From NCBI GenBank assembly GCA_004558805.1, contig SFDE01000004.1, forward strand, positions 62,001 through 126,000: a stretch of 64,000 nucleotides of DNA, in the 5' to 3' direction. The notes under the pieces are model-generated. The model saw nothing but the letters and a program-made list of their open reading frames with translations. It did no database searches and had not been told where the DNA came from. This document shows, in pieces, positions 17,213 through 24,313 of this stretch. The translations under genes were made by a program, and so were the position numbers. Within the stretch, counting starts at the first letter, position 1, and every line of letters begins with the position of its first letter. Source of the DNA: Faecalibacterium prausnitzii. Its GTDB lineage: Bacteria > Bacillota > Clostridia > Oscillospirales > Ruminococcaceae.

Positions 17213-17250
17213 AGCGTCAGCCTCCTTTTTTACACAGGGTACACAGGGTG

Positions 17251-17377
17251 AAGGGGAGTTCAGCCTTCCCCCGGTCGGGGGAAGGTGGCATGACGGATGA
17301 GGGCGCAGCTTCGGCAGAAATACCCCTCATCCGTCGCCTGCGGCGACAGCTTCCCCCCAAGGGGGGAAGCTGTCGCA
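17251..17377. repeat. Palindromic repeat, family 1 (copy A)
   Basis: CTTCCCCCGGTCGGGGGAAG (17265-17284) is followed by GACGGATGAGGG, CCCTCATCCGTC, and GACAGCTTCCCCCC-AA-GGGGGGAAGCTGTC. The whole folds into nested hairpins. The 20-mer recurs exactly at 44076-44095, and the other parts resemble the copy at 61959. It fills the gap between the DUF4358-like and MBOAT genes. Confidence 0.75.
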
Positions 17378-17400
17378 AGTGCAGGTTAGGTTCCTACTGA

Positions 17401-17432
17401 AAAAAGCCGATGCCGCAGATGGCACCGGCTTG
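17401..17432 (-). terminator. Terminator of the DUF4358-like lipoprotein gene
   Basis: On the minus strand AAGCCGGTGCC ATCTGC GGCATCGGCTT followed by TTTTC. Confidence 0.8.
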
Positions 17433-17444
17433 GGATAAAGCTGT

Positions 17445-18011
17445 TCAGCTGTTCAGGGCGCTGTCCACAGCACCAGAAAGGTCTGCCGTGCACTCGTTGG
17501 AGGCAATGACCATCACCACCCGGTCTCCCTTGCTGGAGACGATGGCATTTTCCACGTTGGACTGTGCCTGAGCAAACTCGGCGTAGTGGCCGTAGAAGGC
17601 GACCTGATCCTGCTTATAGCTTTCCAGTGCAGCGACCACATCCTCAGCCTTGCCGGGGGCAGTCTCCAGTACCAGCACCAGACCGGCATCGCCGTTGTCG
17701 TTGCTCTTGACACCCTTGAAGCTCACCACGTTCTCCGCAGGCAGGTTGAAATCGTACTCAATGTTCATTGCGGCGATCTCGAACTGGTTGGAGATGGGGT
17801 TTGCATCCAGCAGGGTGTTGAAGGCACCGTCCAGTGCACCGGCAGCGTCGGTGCCGTTCTCCGCCTCGGCGGTGCTGGAAGCAGGCAGGGAGGCAGAAGC
17901 GGTGGACAGGGAGGAAGGGGCAGCGGAAGAGCTGCTGCCGCAGCCGGTGAGCAGGGCAGCCGTAAGGGCTGCGCAGGCAGCGATAGCGGTGATTTTTGTG
18001 CGGTTTATCAT
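17445..18011 (-). CDS. Lipoprotein, DUF4358-like
   Basis: 188 residues. A lipobox LTGC (Cys24) follows a short hydrophobic signal, then a Ser/Ala-rich linker (25-60). The globular part has the DUF4358 arrangement (NPISNQFEIAAMNIEYDFNLPAENVVSFKGVKSN..., then a long helix). DUF4358 proteins are membrane-anchored lipoproteins of unknown function, frequently beside MBOAT and DHHW genes as here. It has its own promoter and terminator, so it is not strictly cotranscribed with the acyltransferase. Confidence 0.75.
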   Translation of the reverse strand: MINRTKITAIAACAALTAALLTGCGSSSSAAPSSLSTASASLPASSTAEAENGTDAAGALDGAFNTLLDANPISNQFEIAAMNIEYDFNLPAENVVSFKGVKSNDNGDAGLVLVLETAPGKAEDVVAALESYKQDQVAFYGHYAEFAQAQSNVENAIVSSKGDRVVMVIASNECTADLSGAVDSALNS

Positions 18012-18085
18012 AAAATATTCCTTCTTTTGTTAAATTTGTCGGTGATGCCCCGGCGGATTTGCCGCCCCGGAGGCAGACCAGTATT

Positions 18086-18114
18086 ATCTTACCATATCAC
18101 CATCAAAAATGCAA
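18086..18114 (-). promoter_or_regulatory. Promoter of the DUF4358-like lipoprotein gene
   Basis: On the minus strand TTGCAT (18114-18109), 17-bp spacer, TAAGAT (18091-18086). A GC-rich hairpin (about 18048-18070) lies in the 5' leader. Confidence 0.6.
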
Positions 18115-18139
18115 CGCACGGAGAAAGTTTTACAGAGAT

Positions 18140-18943
18140 TTAACCGTTGATCTTTTCCCCGGCGGCAATGCGCTGCAAAAGGGCGATGGCGTCCTCAAAG
18201 CACAGCCCGCTGCGGTTCAGCAGGACGGCGTTTTCCCTGCCCACATACCGCCAGTGCCAGGGTTCATAGGTGATCTCGGTGACCGCCTCGGCGTCTTTGG
18301 GATACCGCAGGATAAAGCCGTATTCCTCGGCGTGGGCGCACAGCCAGCGGAAGGCGGCGGTGTCCTCAAAGCCCTCGTCCAGCGCCGTGTGCTCCGGGCT
18401 GTTCAGGTCGGCGGCAAGCCCGCAGTTGTGCTCAGAGTAGCCCGGCGGGTTCACGATGGTGGCAGCCTTCTGTTTTGCCTCCGCTTCGCCGAGCCCTTTG
18501 GAGCAAAAGTGTTTTACCTTGTTATTGTACAGGATGGTCTGGTATTCCACGCTGCGGTAGCCGCTCTGCATCCATACCGTGACCCCCTCGGCTGCCGCCG
18601 CCTTCTGCATGGCAAGAAAGGCATCTGCCGCTTCGGTCCGCAAGGTTTTGTTGATGGCGGCGGCAGAGCCGCACTCTTTGGTGGTAAAGGTAAGATCCTC
18701 CGGCATTTTGTGGGAGTGGTTCACCAGCACCATCCGGGGGTCCTCCAGCATCGCCCGGGCGTCGGCGGCAGAAAGGCTGCTGCCGGACCCGGCGGCGGGA
18801 GAAGTGGAGGCGGCAGAGGCGGAGGGCACAGCGCCTCCCCGGGAAAGTGCATAAGAGATGCCCCCCGCTGCAAGACAGGCAAAAAGGGTAAAGCCCACAA
18901 GGCGGCGCAGTACCCGGTGCCCGGAATGGTAGGGACGATACAT
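18140..18943 (-). CDS. VanY-family D-alanyl-D-alanine carboxypeptidase
   Basis: 267 residues from ATG 18943 with GAAGGTG upstream; the longer frame lacks a better start. One N-terminal membrane segment (about 15-34) and a Ser/Ala-rich linker lead to the peptidase M15B domain: zinc ligands His172 and Asp179 in SEHNCGLAADL and His230 in EPWHWRYVG, with catalytic Glu227. M15B enzymes trim the terminal D-Ala of peptidoglycan stems on the cell surface. No vancomycin-resistance genes surround it, so it is a housekeeping wall enzyme. It diverges from spoVAC. Confidence 0.9.
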   Translation of the reverse strand: MYRPYHSGHRVLRRLVGFTLFACLAAGGISYALSRGGAVPSASAASTSPAAGSGSSLSAADARAMLEDPRMVLVNHSHKMPEDLTFTTKECGSAAAINKTLRTEAADAFLAMQKAAAAEGVTVWMQSGYRSVEYQTILYNNKVKHFCSKGLGEAEAKQKAATIVNPPGYSEHNCGLAADLNSPEHTALDEGFEDTAAFRWLCAHAEEYGFILRYPKDAEAVTEITYEPWHWRYVGRENAVLLNRSGLCFEDAIALLQRIAAGEKING

Positions 18944-19016
18944 AGGAACACCTTCTTTCGGACAAGATGGAATAATCCTCCCGGCTGCGGGGCAGGCTGA
19001 AAGGGGAGGGTGGACC

Positions 19017-19478
19017 ATGAAGATGACCGCAAAGGAATACGGGCGCAGGGTCCGGCACGCCGGACCCTCGTCGGCATTGGGGCGGGACTGCCTGTGGGCG
19101 TTCTGCACAGGGGGCAGCATCTGTCTATTGGGGGAGCTGCTGCGCCGGCGCTTTCTTGCCGCAGGGCTGGAAGCGGAGCTGGCAGGGACCCTTACCAGCT
19201 GCAGCCTGATCCTGCTGTCGGCGGTGCTCACCACTCTGGGCTGGTACCAGAAACTTGCTGCCCGGGCGGGAGCGGGGACGCTGGTGCCCATCACCGGCTT
19301 TGCCAACGCTGTGGTCAGCGCCGCCATTGAATTCAAGACCGAGGGCAGGGTGTCGGGTACCGGGGCAAAGATGTTTCTTCTGGCAGGACCGGTGATCGTT
19401 TACGGCACCTTTGCCGCCGTGGTCTACGGCGTGGTGCTCTGGGCGATGCAGGCGGCGGGGCTGCCCCTGCCTTCCTGA
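19017..19478 (+). CDS. spoVAC: Stage V sporulation protein AC
   Basis: 153 residues from ATG 19017 after GGGGAGGG. Polytopic membrane protein (about four to five segments) with the SpoVAC features YGRRV near the start, FCTGGSICLLGE and GAGTLVPITGFANAVVSAAIEFKTEG. SpoVAC is the mechanosensitive channel part of the SpoVA complex that moves dipicolinic acid into the forespore and out during germination. First of three spoVA genes. Confidence 0.93.
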   Translation: MKMTAKEYGRRVRHAGPSSALGRDCLWAFCTGGSICLLGELLRRRFLAAGLEAELAGTLTSCSLILLSAVLTTLGWYQKLAARAGAGTLVPITGFANAVVSAAIEFKTEGRVSGTGAKMFLLAGPVIVYGTFAAVVYGVVLWAMQAAGLPLPS

Positions 19479-19568
19479 CCGGAATACGCACCGGCAGGAA
19501 GAAAAATTGCGTCCCGCTGTTATTGTAGCACAAAAATCTGCATTTTTTGCCGGAAAGGGGAAATTTTG

Positions 19569-20591
19569 TTGAACATCATTCGCTGCGGGGATACCCTGCT
19601 GTTCCGCACCCCGCCGGTGATCGCTGCCAAAGCGGCGGTAGGGGGCAAAAAAGAGGGGGAGGGACCGCTGGCTGCCGCCTTTGATGAGCTGGGCAATGAC
19701 AACCGGTTCGGGCAGTCCGGCTGGGAGGCAGCGGAAAAGTATCTGCAGCTGCGGGCGGCGCGGCTCTGCCTGCAAAAGGCGCAGCTGCCGGAAGAAAAGG
19801 TGGACCTTGCCCTTGCGGGAGACCTGCAGGCGCAGTGCACCGCCTCCGGCTACGCCATGCGGGAGCTGGGGGTGCCCTTTGCGGGACAGTTTGGGGCGTG
19901 CAGCACCATGGCGCAGGCGCTGGGTCTGGGGGCGGCACTGTGCGCCGGGGGCGGAGTGCGGAACCTGTTGGCAATGGCAAGCAGCCATTTCTGCGCCGCC
20001 GAGCGGCAGTTCCGCACGCCCCTGAGCTACGGGGCGGTGCGGACCCCCACGGCGCAGTGGACCGCTACCGCCGCAGGCTGCTGCCTGCTGCGCCCGGAAG
20101 GAAAAGGGGTGTCGGTGACGGCTGCCACCTTTGGGCGGGTGCAGGATTACCAGATCCGGGACATCAATAATATGGGGGCGGCAATGGCACCTGCCGCAGC
20201 CGCCACCCTGCTGCGGTATTTTGCGGACACCCACAGCCAGCCCCAGGAATTTGACTGCATCTATACCGGGGACCTGGGGCAGGTGGGCAGCCGGATGCTG
20301 AAAGAGCTTCTTGCCGCCGAGGGGCTGCTGGTAAAAAATCATCTGGACTGCGGCTGCCTGCTCTTCGATCCGGAAACGCAGCAGGTAAAAAGCGGCGGTT
20401 CCGGTGCGGGCTGCTGCGCCGCCGTACTGTGCGGGCACATCCTGCCCCGGCTGGAACGGGGCAGCCACAGGCGGGTGCTCTTTGTTGCCACCGGGGCGCT
20501 GATGAGCCAGACCACCTTTTTACAGAAGGAGACCATCCCGGCGGTGGCGCATCTTGTGGAACTGGGTCCGATCCGGAAGGAGGAGAGCTGA
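19569..20591 (+). CDS. spoVAD: Stage V sporulation protein AD
   Basis: 340 residues if the TTG at 19569 is used (8 bases after AAAGGGG); another TTG directly before it (19566) is possible. It has a thiolase-like fold: GDLQAQCTASGYAMRELGVPF, FGACSTMAQALGLGA and ASSHFCAAERQFRTPL are typical of SpoVAD, which binds dipicolinic acid. Full length for the family. Its stop abuts the spoVAE start. Confidence 0.93.
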   Translation: MNIIRCGDTLLFRTPPVIAAKAAVGGKKEGEGPLAAAFDELGNDNRFGQSGWEAAEKYLQLRAARLCLQKAQLPEEKVDLALAGDLQAQCTASGYAMRELGVPFAGQFGACSTMAQALGLGAALCAGGGVRNLLAMASSHFCAAERQFRTPLSYGAVRTPTAQWTATAAGCCLLRPEGKGVSVTAATFGRVQDYQIRDINNMGAAMAPAAAATLLRYFADTHSQPQEFDCIYTGDLGQVGSRMLKELLAAEGLLVKNHLDCGCLLFDPETQQVKSGGSGAGCCAAVLCGHILPRLERGSHRRVLFVATGALMSQTTFLQKETIPAVAHLVELGPIRKEES

Positions 20592-20948
20592 ATGGAATAT
20601 CTCCGGGCATTCTGTGTGGGCGGAGCGCTCTGTGTGGCGGGGCAGCTGCTCATCGACCTGACCGCCCTGACCCCGGCACGGATCCTCACCGCCTGCGTGG
20701 TGGCGGGGGTGGTGCTTTCGGCACTGGGGTGGTACGCCCCACTGGTGGAGTTTGCAGGAGCCGGTGCCACAGTGCCTCTGCCGGGCTTTGGGCATCTGCT
20801 GGCAAAGGGAGTCCGCACCGCCCTTGAAGAAAAGGGGGCGGCAGGCATCCTTACGGGAGGGCTGACCGCTGCCGCCGCAGGCATCACCGCAAGTCTTGTG
20901 TGCGGGGTGGTGTGCTCCTGGGTGGGCAAGAGCCACGACCAGAACTGA
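20592..20948 (+). CDS. spoVAE: Stage V sporulation protein AE
   Basis: 118 residues. ATG 20592 follows the spoVAD stop with no gap. Membrane protein with about four segments and the SpoVAE/SpoVAC-like block EFAGAGATVPLPGFGHLLAKGV. Completes a minimal C-D-E spoVA set; spoVAA, AB and AF are not in the window. Confidence 0.92.
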   Translation: MEYLRAFCVGGALCVAGQLLIDLTALTPARILTACVVAGVVLSALGWYAPLVEFAGAGATVPLPGFGHLLAKGVRTALEEKGAAGILTGGLTAAAAGITASLVCGVVCSWVGKSHDQN

Positions 20949-20955
20949 AAACAGC

Positions 20956-20984
20956 TTGACAGGATGGCGCAACAGGTGTATACT
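20956..20984 (+). promoter_or_regulatory. Promoter of the TetR regulator gene
   Basis: Consensus TTGACA (20956-20961), 17-bp spacer, TATACT (20979-20984); it begins at the end of spoVAE. Confidence 0.85.
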
Positions 20985-20990
20985 GAAGAT

Positions 20991-21007
20991 ACAGACCAAC
21001 AGTCTGT
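20991..21007. promoter_or_regulatory. TetR-type operator 1 (autoregulatory)
   Basis: ACAGAC CAACA GTCTGT, a 6-bp inverted repeat seven bases after the -10, so it covers the start of transcription. Nearly the same site recurs at 21710-21726. Confidence 0.8.
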
Positions 21008-21023
21008 AAGGGGGGACGAGCAG

Positions 21024-21662
21024 ATGCCGCGCAACAAATATCCGGAACAGACGGTGGAAAAGATCTTGGATGCCGCCGCCGCACTCTTTGCGGAAAAGGG
21101 CTACCAGAGCACCACTTTGCAGGACATCATCGACGCCACGGGACTTTCCAAGGGGGCGGTGTACCATCATTTCCGCTCCAAGGAGGAGATCGCCCGGAAG
21201 GTGGGCGACCGTATGGGAGATGAGATGTGGGAGCCGCTGCGCCGCATCCGGGACGCAGAGGGTCTGACCGGCCTGCAGAAGCTGCAGGCGGTGTTTGCGG
21301 CATCCTTTGCAGGGGACCGGCAGCAGCGCATGGGTCGCACCCTGCCGCACCTGACCGATGACCCGTATTTTCTGGTACTGGAGTGGCAGAGCATCGAGGA
21401 ACGTCTGGTGCCGGAGTGCATTGCGCCCCTTGTCCGGCAGGGCGTGTCCGATGGTAGTATCCATACCGGGGATCCCGATGCGCTGGCCGGTGCGCTGTTC
21501 TTTCTGGCTGATCTGTGGCTGCCGCCCCAGAGCCGCCCTACGACTCGCACGCAGCAGCGGGCACGCAACCGGGTCTTTCAGCAGATGACAAAGGCCCTTG
21601 GGCTGGAGCTGCTGACGGAGGAACAGGCGCGCCAGCTGGAAGCGCTGTGCCCGGAGGAATAA
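21024..21662 (+). CDS. TetR/AcrR family transcriptional regulator
   Basis: 212 residues from ATG 21024 after GGGGGGACGAG. N-terminal helix-turn-helix: AAALFAEKGYQSTTLQDIIDATGLSKGAVYHHF (given here only as TTLQDIIDATGLSKGAVYHHF, about 28-48). The C-terminal ligand domain is not assignable. Two matching operators, one before its own gene and one before a truncated exporter gene, indicate a repressor of itself and of a drug-efflux-type pump. Confidence 0.9.
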   Translation: MPRNKYPEQTVEKILDAAAALFAEKGYQSTTLQDIIDATGLSKGAVYHHFRSKEEIARKVGDRMGDEMWEPLRRIRDAEGLTGLQKLQAVFAASFAGDRQQRMGRTLPHLTDDPYFLVLEWQSIEERLVPECIAPLVRQGVSDGSIHTGDPDALAGALFFLADLWLPPQSRPTTRTQQRARNRVFQQMTKALGLELLTEEQARQLEALCPEE

Positions 21663-21709
21663 CAGAAAAATGGTCGGCGGAGGAAGCTCCGCCTTTTTCA
21701 GACAATTTT

Positions 21710-21726
21710 ACAGACCAGCGGTCTGT
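21710..21726. promoter_or_regulatory. TetR-type operator 2
   Basis: ACAGACC AGC GGTCTGT is a 7-bp perfect inverted repeat, 25 bases before the start of the MFS remnant. Consensus of the two sites: ACAGACCARCRGTCTGT. Confidence 0.8.
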
Positions 21727-21750
21727 AAATGAAAAAGAAAGGATGATACG

Positions 21751-21912
21751 ATGGGACCATTTGTACAGGTGGTACTGGGGCAGATCATTTCGCTGTTCGG
21801 CAATGCGGCGCTGCGGTTCGTGCTGCCGCTGATCCTGCTGCGGCGGACCGGATCGGCGGCGGTGTTTCTGACCGGCGCAATGCGCCATAAAACCGAAAAA
21901 CGCCCCGGCTGA
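21751..21912 (+). pseudogene. N-terminal remnant of an MFS efflux transporter
   Basis: 53 codons from ATG 21751 after AAAGGATG. The peptide (VVLGQIISLFGNAALRFVLP, residues 7-26) is the typical first membrane segment of MFS drug exporters related to those regulated by TetR repressors. After TGSAAVFLTGAMRH the family similarity stops and the frame ends inside a terminator-like palindrome. The other eleven segments are gone, so a deletion has probably fused the pump start to the 3' end of another gene. The operator upstream is still intact. Confidence 0.7.
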
Positions 21913-21928
21913 ACTATCAGCCGGGGCG
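21889..21928 (-). terminator. Leftward intrinsic terminator inside the MFS remnant
   Basis: CGCCCCGGCTGA (21901-21912) and TCAGCCGGGGCG (21917-21928) form a perfect 12-bp stem; on the minus strand it is followed by TTTTTCGGTTTT. It contains the remnant's stop codon. Confidence 0.75.
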
Positions 21929-22012
21929 AGGGAAATCGGTTGGCTTGCCACCCTTCGCCCTGTTTTGCACCATTCCTGCGCTATACTGTGGAAAACGGAA
22001 GGGGGCAGAGCC

Positions 22013-22273
22013 ATGAAACAGGACTGGACCGATCTTTTGTGGGAGCTGTGGGGAGCACTGGCGGTGTGTGCGGCGGCGGCGATGGTGCCGGGCAGCCGCT
22101 TTTGCACAACGCCGGAGCTGGCGCTGCCGGGGCTGGCGCTTGCCGCCGTGGTCCCTGCCGGGTGGGCGGTGTGGGACGTGTTTGCCCAGCCGCCCCAGCC
22201 GCTGGAGCCGGAGCAGCTGCTGGAGCCGGTGCCCGTAGTGGACTGGGCGGCGGTGGCGGCGCAGTCGGTATAA
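22013..22273 (+). CDS. Small membrane protein of unknown function
   Basis: 86 residues from ATG 22013 (AAGGGGGCAG upstream). An N-terminal acidic/aromatic stretch (MKQDWTDLLWELWGAL) leads into two hydrophobic segments (about 14-25 and 36-54), with a Pro/Glu-rich end (QPPQPLEPEQLLEPVPV). I do not recognise a family. A TATACT at 21982 may be its -10. It lies between the MFS remnant and rpsT and shares the terminator with rpsT. Confidence 0.5.
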   Translation: MKQDWTDLLWELWGALAVCAAAAMVPGSRFCTTPELALPGLALAAVVPAGWAVWDVFAQPPQPLEPEQLLEPVPVVDWAAVAAQSV

Positions 22274-22315
22274 AAACAAAAACCCCCGTGCCGGAAACCG
22301 GCACAGAGGTTTTGT
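22272..22315. terminator. Bidirectional terminator between the small protein gene and rpsT
   Basis: GTGCCGG AAA CCGGCAC (22288-22304) within AAAACCCCC...GAGGTTTT. Confidence 0.85.
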
Positions 22316-22335
22316 TCGTCAATGATACTGCGCGA

Positions 22336-22596
22336 TCAAGCGTTCTTGTTAGCACGCTTTGCCATACGGCTGATCTTGCGGCTTGCGGTGTTCTTCTTGA
22401 TGACACCCTTAGCGCGAGCCTTGTCGATCGCGGAAACAGCAGCCAGGACGGTTGCGTCCTTGTCAGCGGCATTCGCAGCAATGGCAGCGTCTGCCTTCTT
22501 GACGACTGTTTTCAGGTTGGTCTTAATGGACTTGTTGTGGGCCTGCTCTGCAGTTGCCTGCACGACGCGGTCCTTCTGAGATTTGATGTTAGGCAT
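22336..22596 (-). CDS. rpsT: 30S ribosomal protein S20
   Basis: 86 residues from ATG 22596, eight bases after AAGGAGG; an in-frame GTG three codons up overlaps the ribosome-binding site. MPNIKSQKDRVVQATAEQ and the basic C-terminus (GVIKKNTASRKISRMAKRAN) are canonical S20, which binds 16S rRNA. Divergent from spoIIP, the usual arrangement in clostridia-type genomes next to spore protease/amidase genes. Confidence 0.97.
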   Translation of the reverse strand: MPNIKSQKDRVVQATAEQAHNKSIKTNLKTVVKKADAAIAANAADKDATVLAAVSAIDKARAKGVIKKNTASRKISRMAKRANKNA

Positions 22597-22634
22597 TCGT
22601 TCCACCTCCTTGGCTACCTATAACAGCGCACCCT

Positions 22635-22663
22635 ATGATACCATATTTGGCGTACCAGCGCAA
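22635..22663 (-). promoter_or_regulatory. Promoter of rpsT
   Basis: On the minus strand TTGCGC (22663-22658), 17-bp spacer, TATCAT (22640-22635). Confidence 0.6.
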
Positions 22664-22835
22664 GCGTTTTTTTGATTTTTGTATGGAAAAGTTTTGTCTT
22701 TTCCATACTTTCCGCAAATACAGGGGCTTTTGCCCCCAAAAGGAAGGGAGAAAACGGAAAAATGCGCAGCAGGGACAGGCGCAGCTGTGCATGCCTGACG
22801 GTGGGGGACATATTCTGAAAAGCGGAGGTGAGGGG

Positions 22836-23966
22836 ATGGACAGCAGGATACCGCAGACCGGCAGACCGCCGCTTCTGCCCTTTGCACAGGCGGCGGTGCT
22901 GTTTGGGGTGCTGTGCCTTTTTGCCCGGGGGGCAGTGCTGGCGGCGGCGTGCCTTCTGTGTGCGCCCCTGCCGGCGGCGCAGACCGCACTGTGGCAGAGC
23001 CGGAGGGAGGAAGCGGCGCAGAATCAGTCGCAGCCGGAAACGCCGCCCCCGGAAAAAGCAGAGCTGCCGGTACCGCAGTCTGCCGCCGACCCGGTGGTCA
23101 CCGGGGAGATCGAGGAATACCTTGTGCCGCTGGAGACCGAGGCGCAGCGCCCGGCGGATGCGGGGACCGTGCTGGAAAAGACCTATCCTCAGGGCAGCGG
23201 CGAAAAGTACATCCCCTGCGGGGCGGGTACCATCAAGAACAATACCCGGCAGACGGCGGCGGATATTGGGGCAGAGATCCAGAACCCGCTGCCCTTTACG
23301 GTGGAAAAGGACAGCCCCGACCCGCAGGTGCTGGTGATGCACACCCACGCCACCGAGGACTACCGCCTTTCTGCCGGGCTGTGGTTTGCCCCGGGAGACG
23401 GGGCACGGAGCACTGACCGCAGCATCAATATGTGTGCCGTGGGGCGGGTGGTGACGGATACCCTGAACGCCGCAGGCATCCACACCCTTCACGACGAGAC
23501 CCTTAACGACTACCCCAGCTACACCGGCAGCTATGCCAACAGCCGGGGAGTGGTGCAGCAGTACCTGGCGCAGTACCCCAGCATCAAGGTGGTACTGGAC
23601 GTCCACCGGGACGCCATCGAGTCCCCGTCCGGGGCACGCTATGCCCCGGTGTGCACCGTGGAGGGGCGGCAGGCGGCGCAGGTAATGATCATCTGCGGCT
23701 GCGACAACGGCACCACGGTGCAGCTGCCCAACTGGCGGCAGAATCTGCGGTTTGCCGCCGCATGGGAACGCAGCATGGAGCAGCTGTACCCGGGCTTTAC
23801 CCGTCCGGTGCTGCTGAGCTACCGGTTCTACAATCAGGACCTGACCACCGGCAGCCTGCTCATAGAGGTGGGAGGTCACGGCAACAACCTCAACGAGGCG
23901 CTGTACGCCGGGCAGCTGGCAGCAAAAGGACTGGCGGCAGCCCTGCTGGGCGGGGGCAGTGCTTGA
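22836..23966 (+). CDS. spoIIP: Stage II sporulation protein P
   Basis: 376 residues from ATG 22836 (GGAGGTGAGGGG upstream). One N-terminal membrane segment (about 18-45), a Pro/Glu-rich linker (55-120), then the SpoIIP amidase domain: VLVMHTHATEDY (His169, His171), VVLDVHRDAI, and the end block LIEVGGHGNNLNEAL. SpoIIP is the amidase/endopeptidase of the DMP complex that drives engulfment of the forespore. All recognisable catalytic positions are kept. The 3' end contains the -35 of the asnS T-box promoter. Confidence 0.93.
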   Translation: MDSRIPQTGRPPLLPFAQAAVLFGVLCLFARGAVLAAACLLCAPLPAAQTALWQSRREEAAQNQSQPETPPPEKAELPVPQSAADPVVTGEIEEYLVPLETEAQRPADAGTVLEKTYPQGSGEKYIPCGAGTIKNNTRQTAADIGAEIQNPLPFTVEKDSPDPQVLVMHTHATEDYRLSAGLWFAPGDGARSTDRSINMCAVGRVVTDTLNAAGIHTLHDETLNDYPSYTGSYANSRGVVQQYLAQYPSIKVVLDVHRDAIESPSGARYAPVCTVEGRQAAQVMIICGCDNGTTVQLPNWRQNLRFAAAWERSMEQLYPGFTRPVLLSYRFYNQDLTTGSLLIEVGGHGNNLNEALYAGQLAAKGLAAALLGGGSA

Positions 23967-23991
23967 CAAAACGCCGCCAAAGTGCTATTTT
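23963..23991 (+). promoter_or_regulatory. Promoter of the asnS T-box transcript
   Basis: Consensus TTGACA (23963-23968) overlapping the spoIIP stop, 17-bp spacer, TATTTT (23986-23991). Confidence 0.75.
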
Positions 23992-24003
23992 TATTGAAGA
24001 AAT

Positions 24004-24285
24004 GCAACGATCGGGAAAAGTAACGCAGTCCGGTACAGTCCAGAGAGCGCGGCACAGCTGGGAGCCGTGTCTGCACCTTGCGTGAACGAACACCCGGGAG
24101 CAGCAAACTGAACGCAGCCGGACACTGCCGGGGCAAGTAGGTGCGCCGCAGGTCCTGCGTTACGGGGACAGCGCTTATTCCGAGCGCGTGAGGGACCGGA
24201 CACATCCGGTAATTCAGGTGGCACCGCGGACATTACAAGACAGCTTGTTCGCCCTGAACTTTCAGGGAGAAAAGCTGTCTTTTTC
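24004..24285 (+). promoter_or_regulatory. T-box leader, tRNA-Asn specific
   Basis: The T-box core AATTCAGGTGGCACCGCGG (24211-24229) is complete. Upstream are the stem I parts GGGAAAAGTAACG, CAGAGAGC and the region with an AAC triplet that could be the Asn specifier (GCAAACTGAACGC, about 24103-24115). The terminator GACAGCTT...AAGCTGTC with TTTTT (24239-24284) follows; uncharged tRNA favours the antiterminator and so asnS expression. Specificity is inferred from the downstream gene. Confidence 0.92.
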
Positions 24286-24313
24286 ATTTTATTTACAGCA
24301 AAGGAGAACTATT

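Noticed and set aside
15296..17251. 651-codon open frame antisense to the MBOAT and DHHW genes
   Set aside because: Shadow frame rich in Gly/Gln/His with no start signal; the minus-strand genes have strong signatures.
17251..17377. CRISPR-like repeats suspected from clustered palindromes
   Set aside because: There are no regularly spaced identical units or spacers; the palindromes are parts of dispersed repeats.
18140..18943. Vancomycin-resistance cluster suspected from VanY
   Set aside because: No vanHAX, vanRS or vanZ genes nearby; the protein is an ordinary M15B carboxypeptidase.
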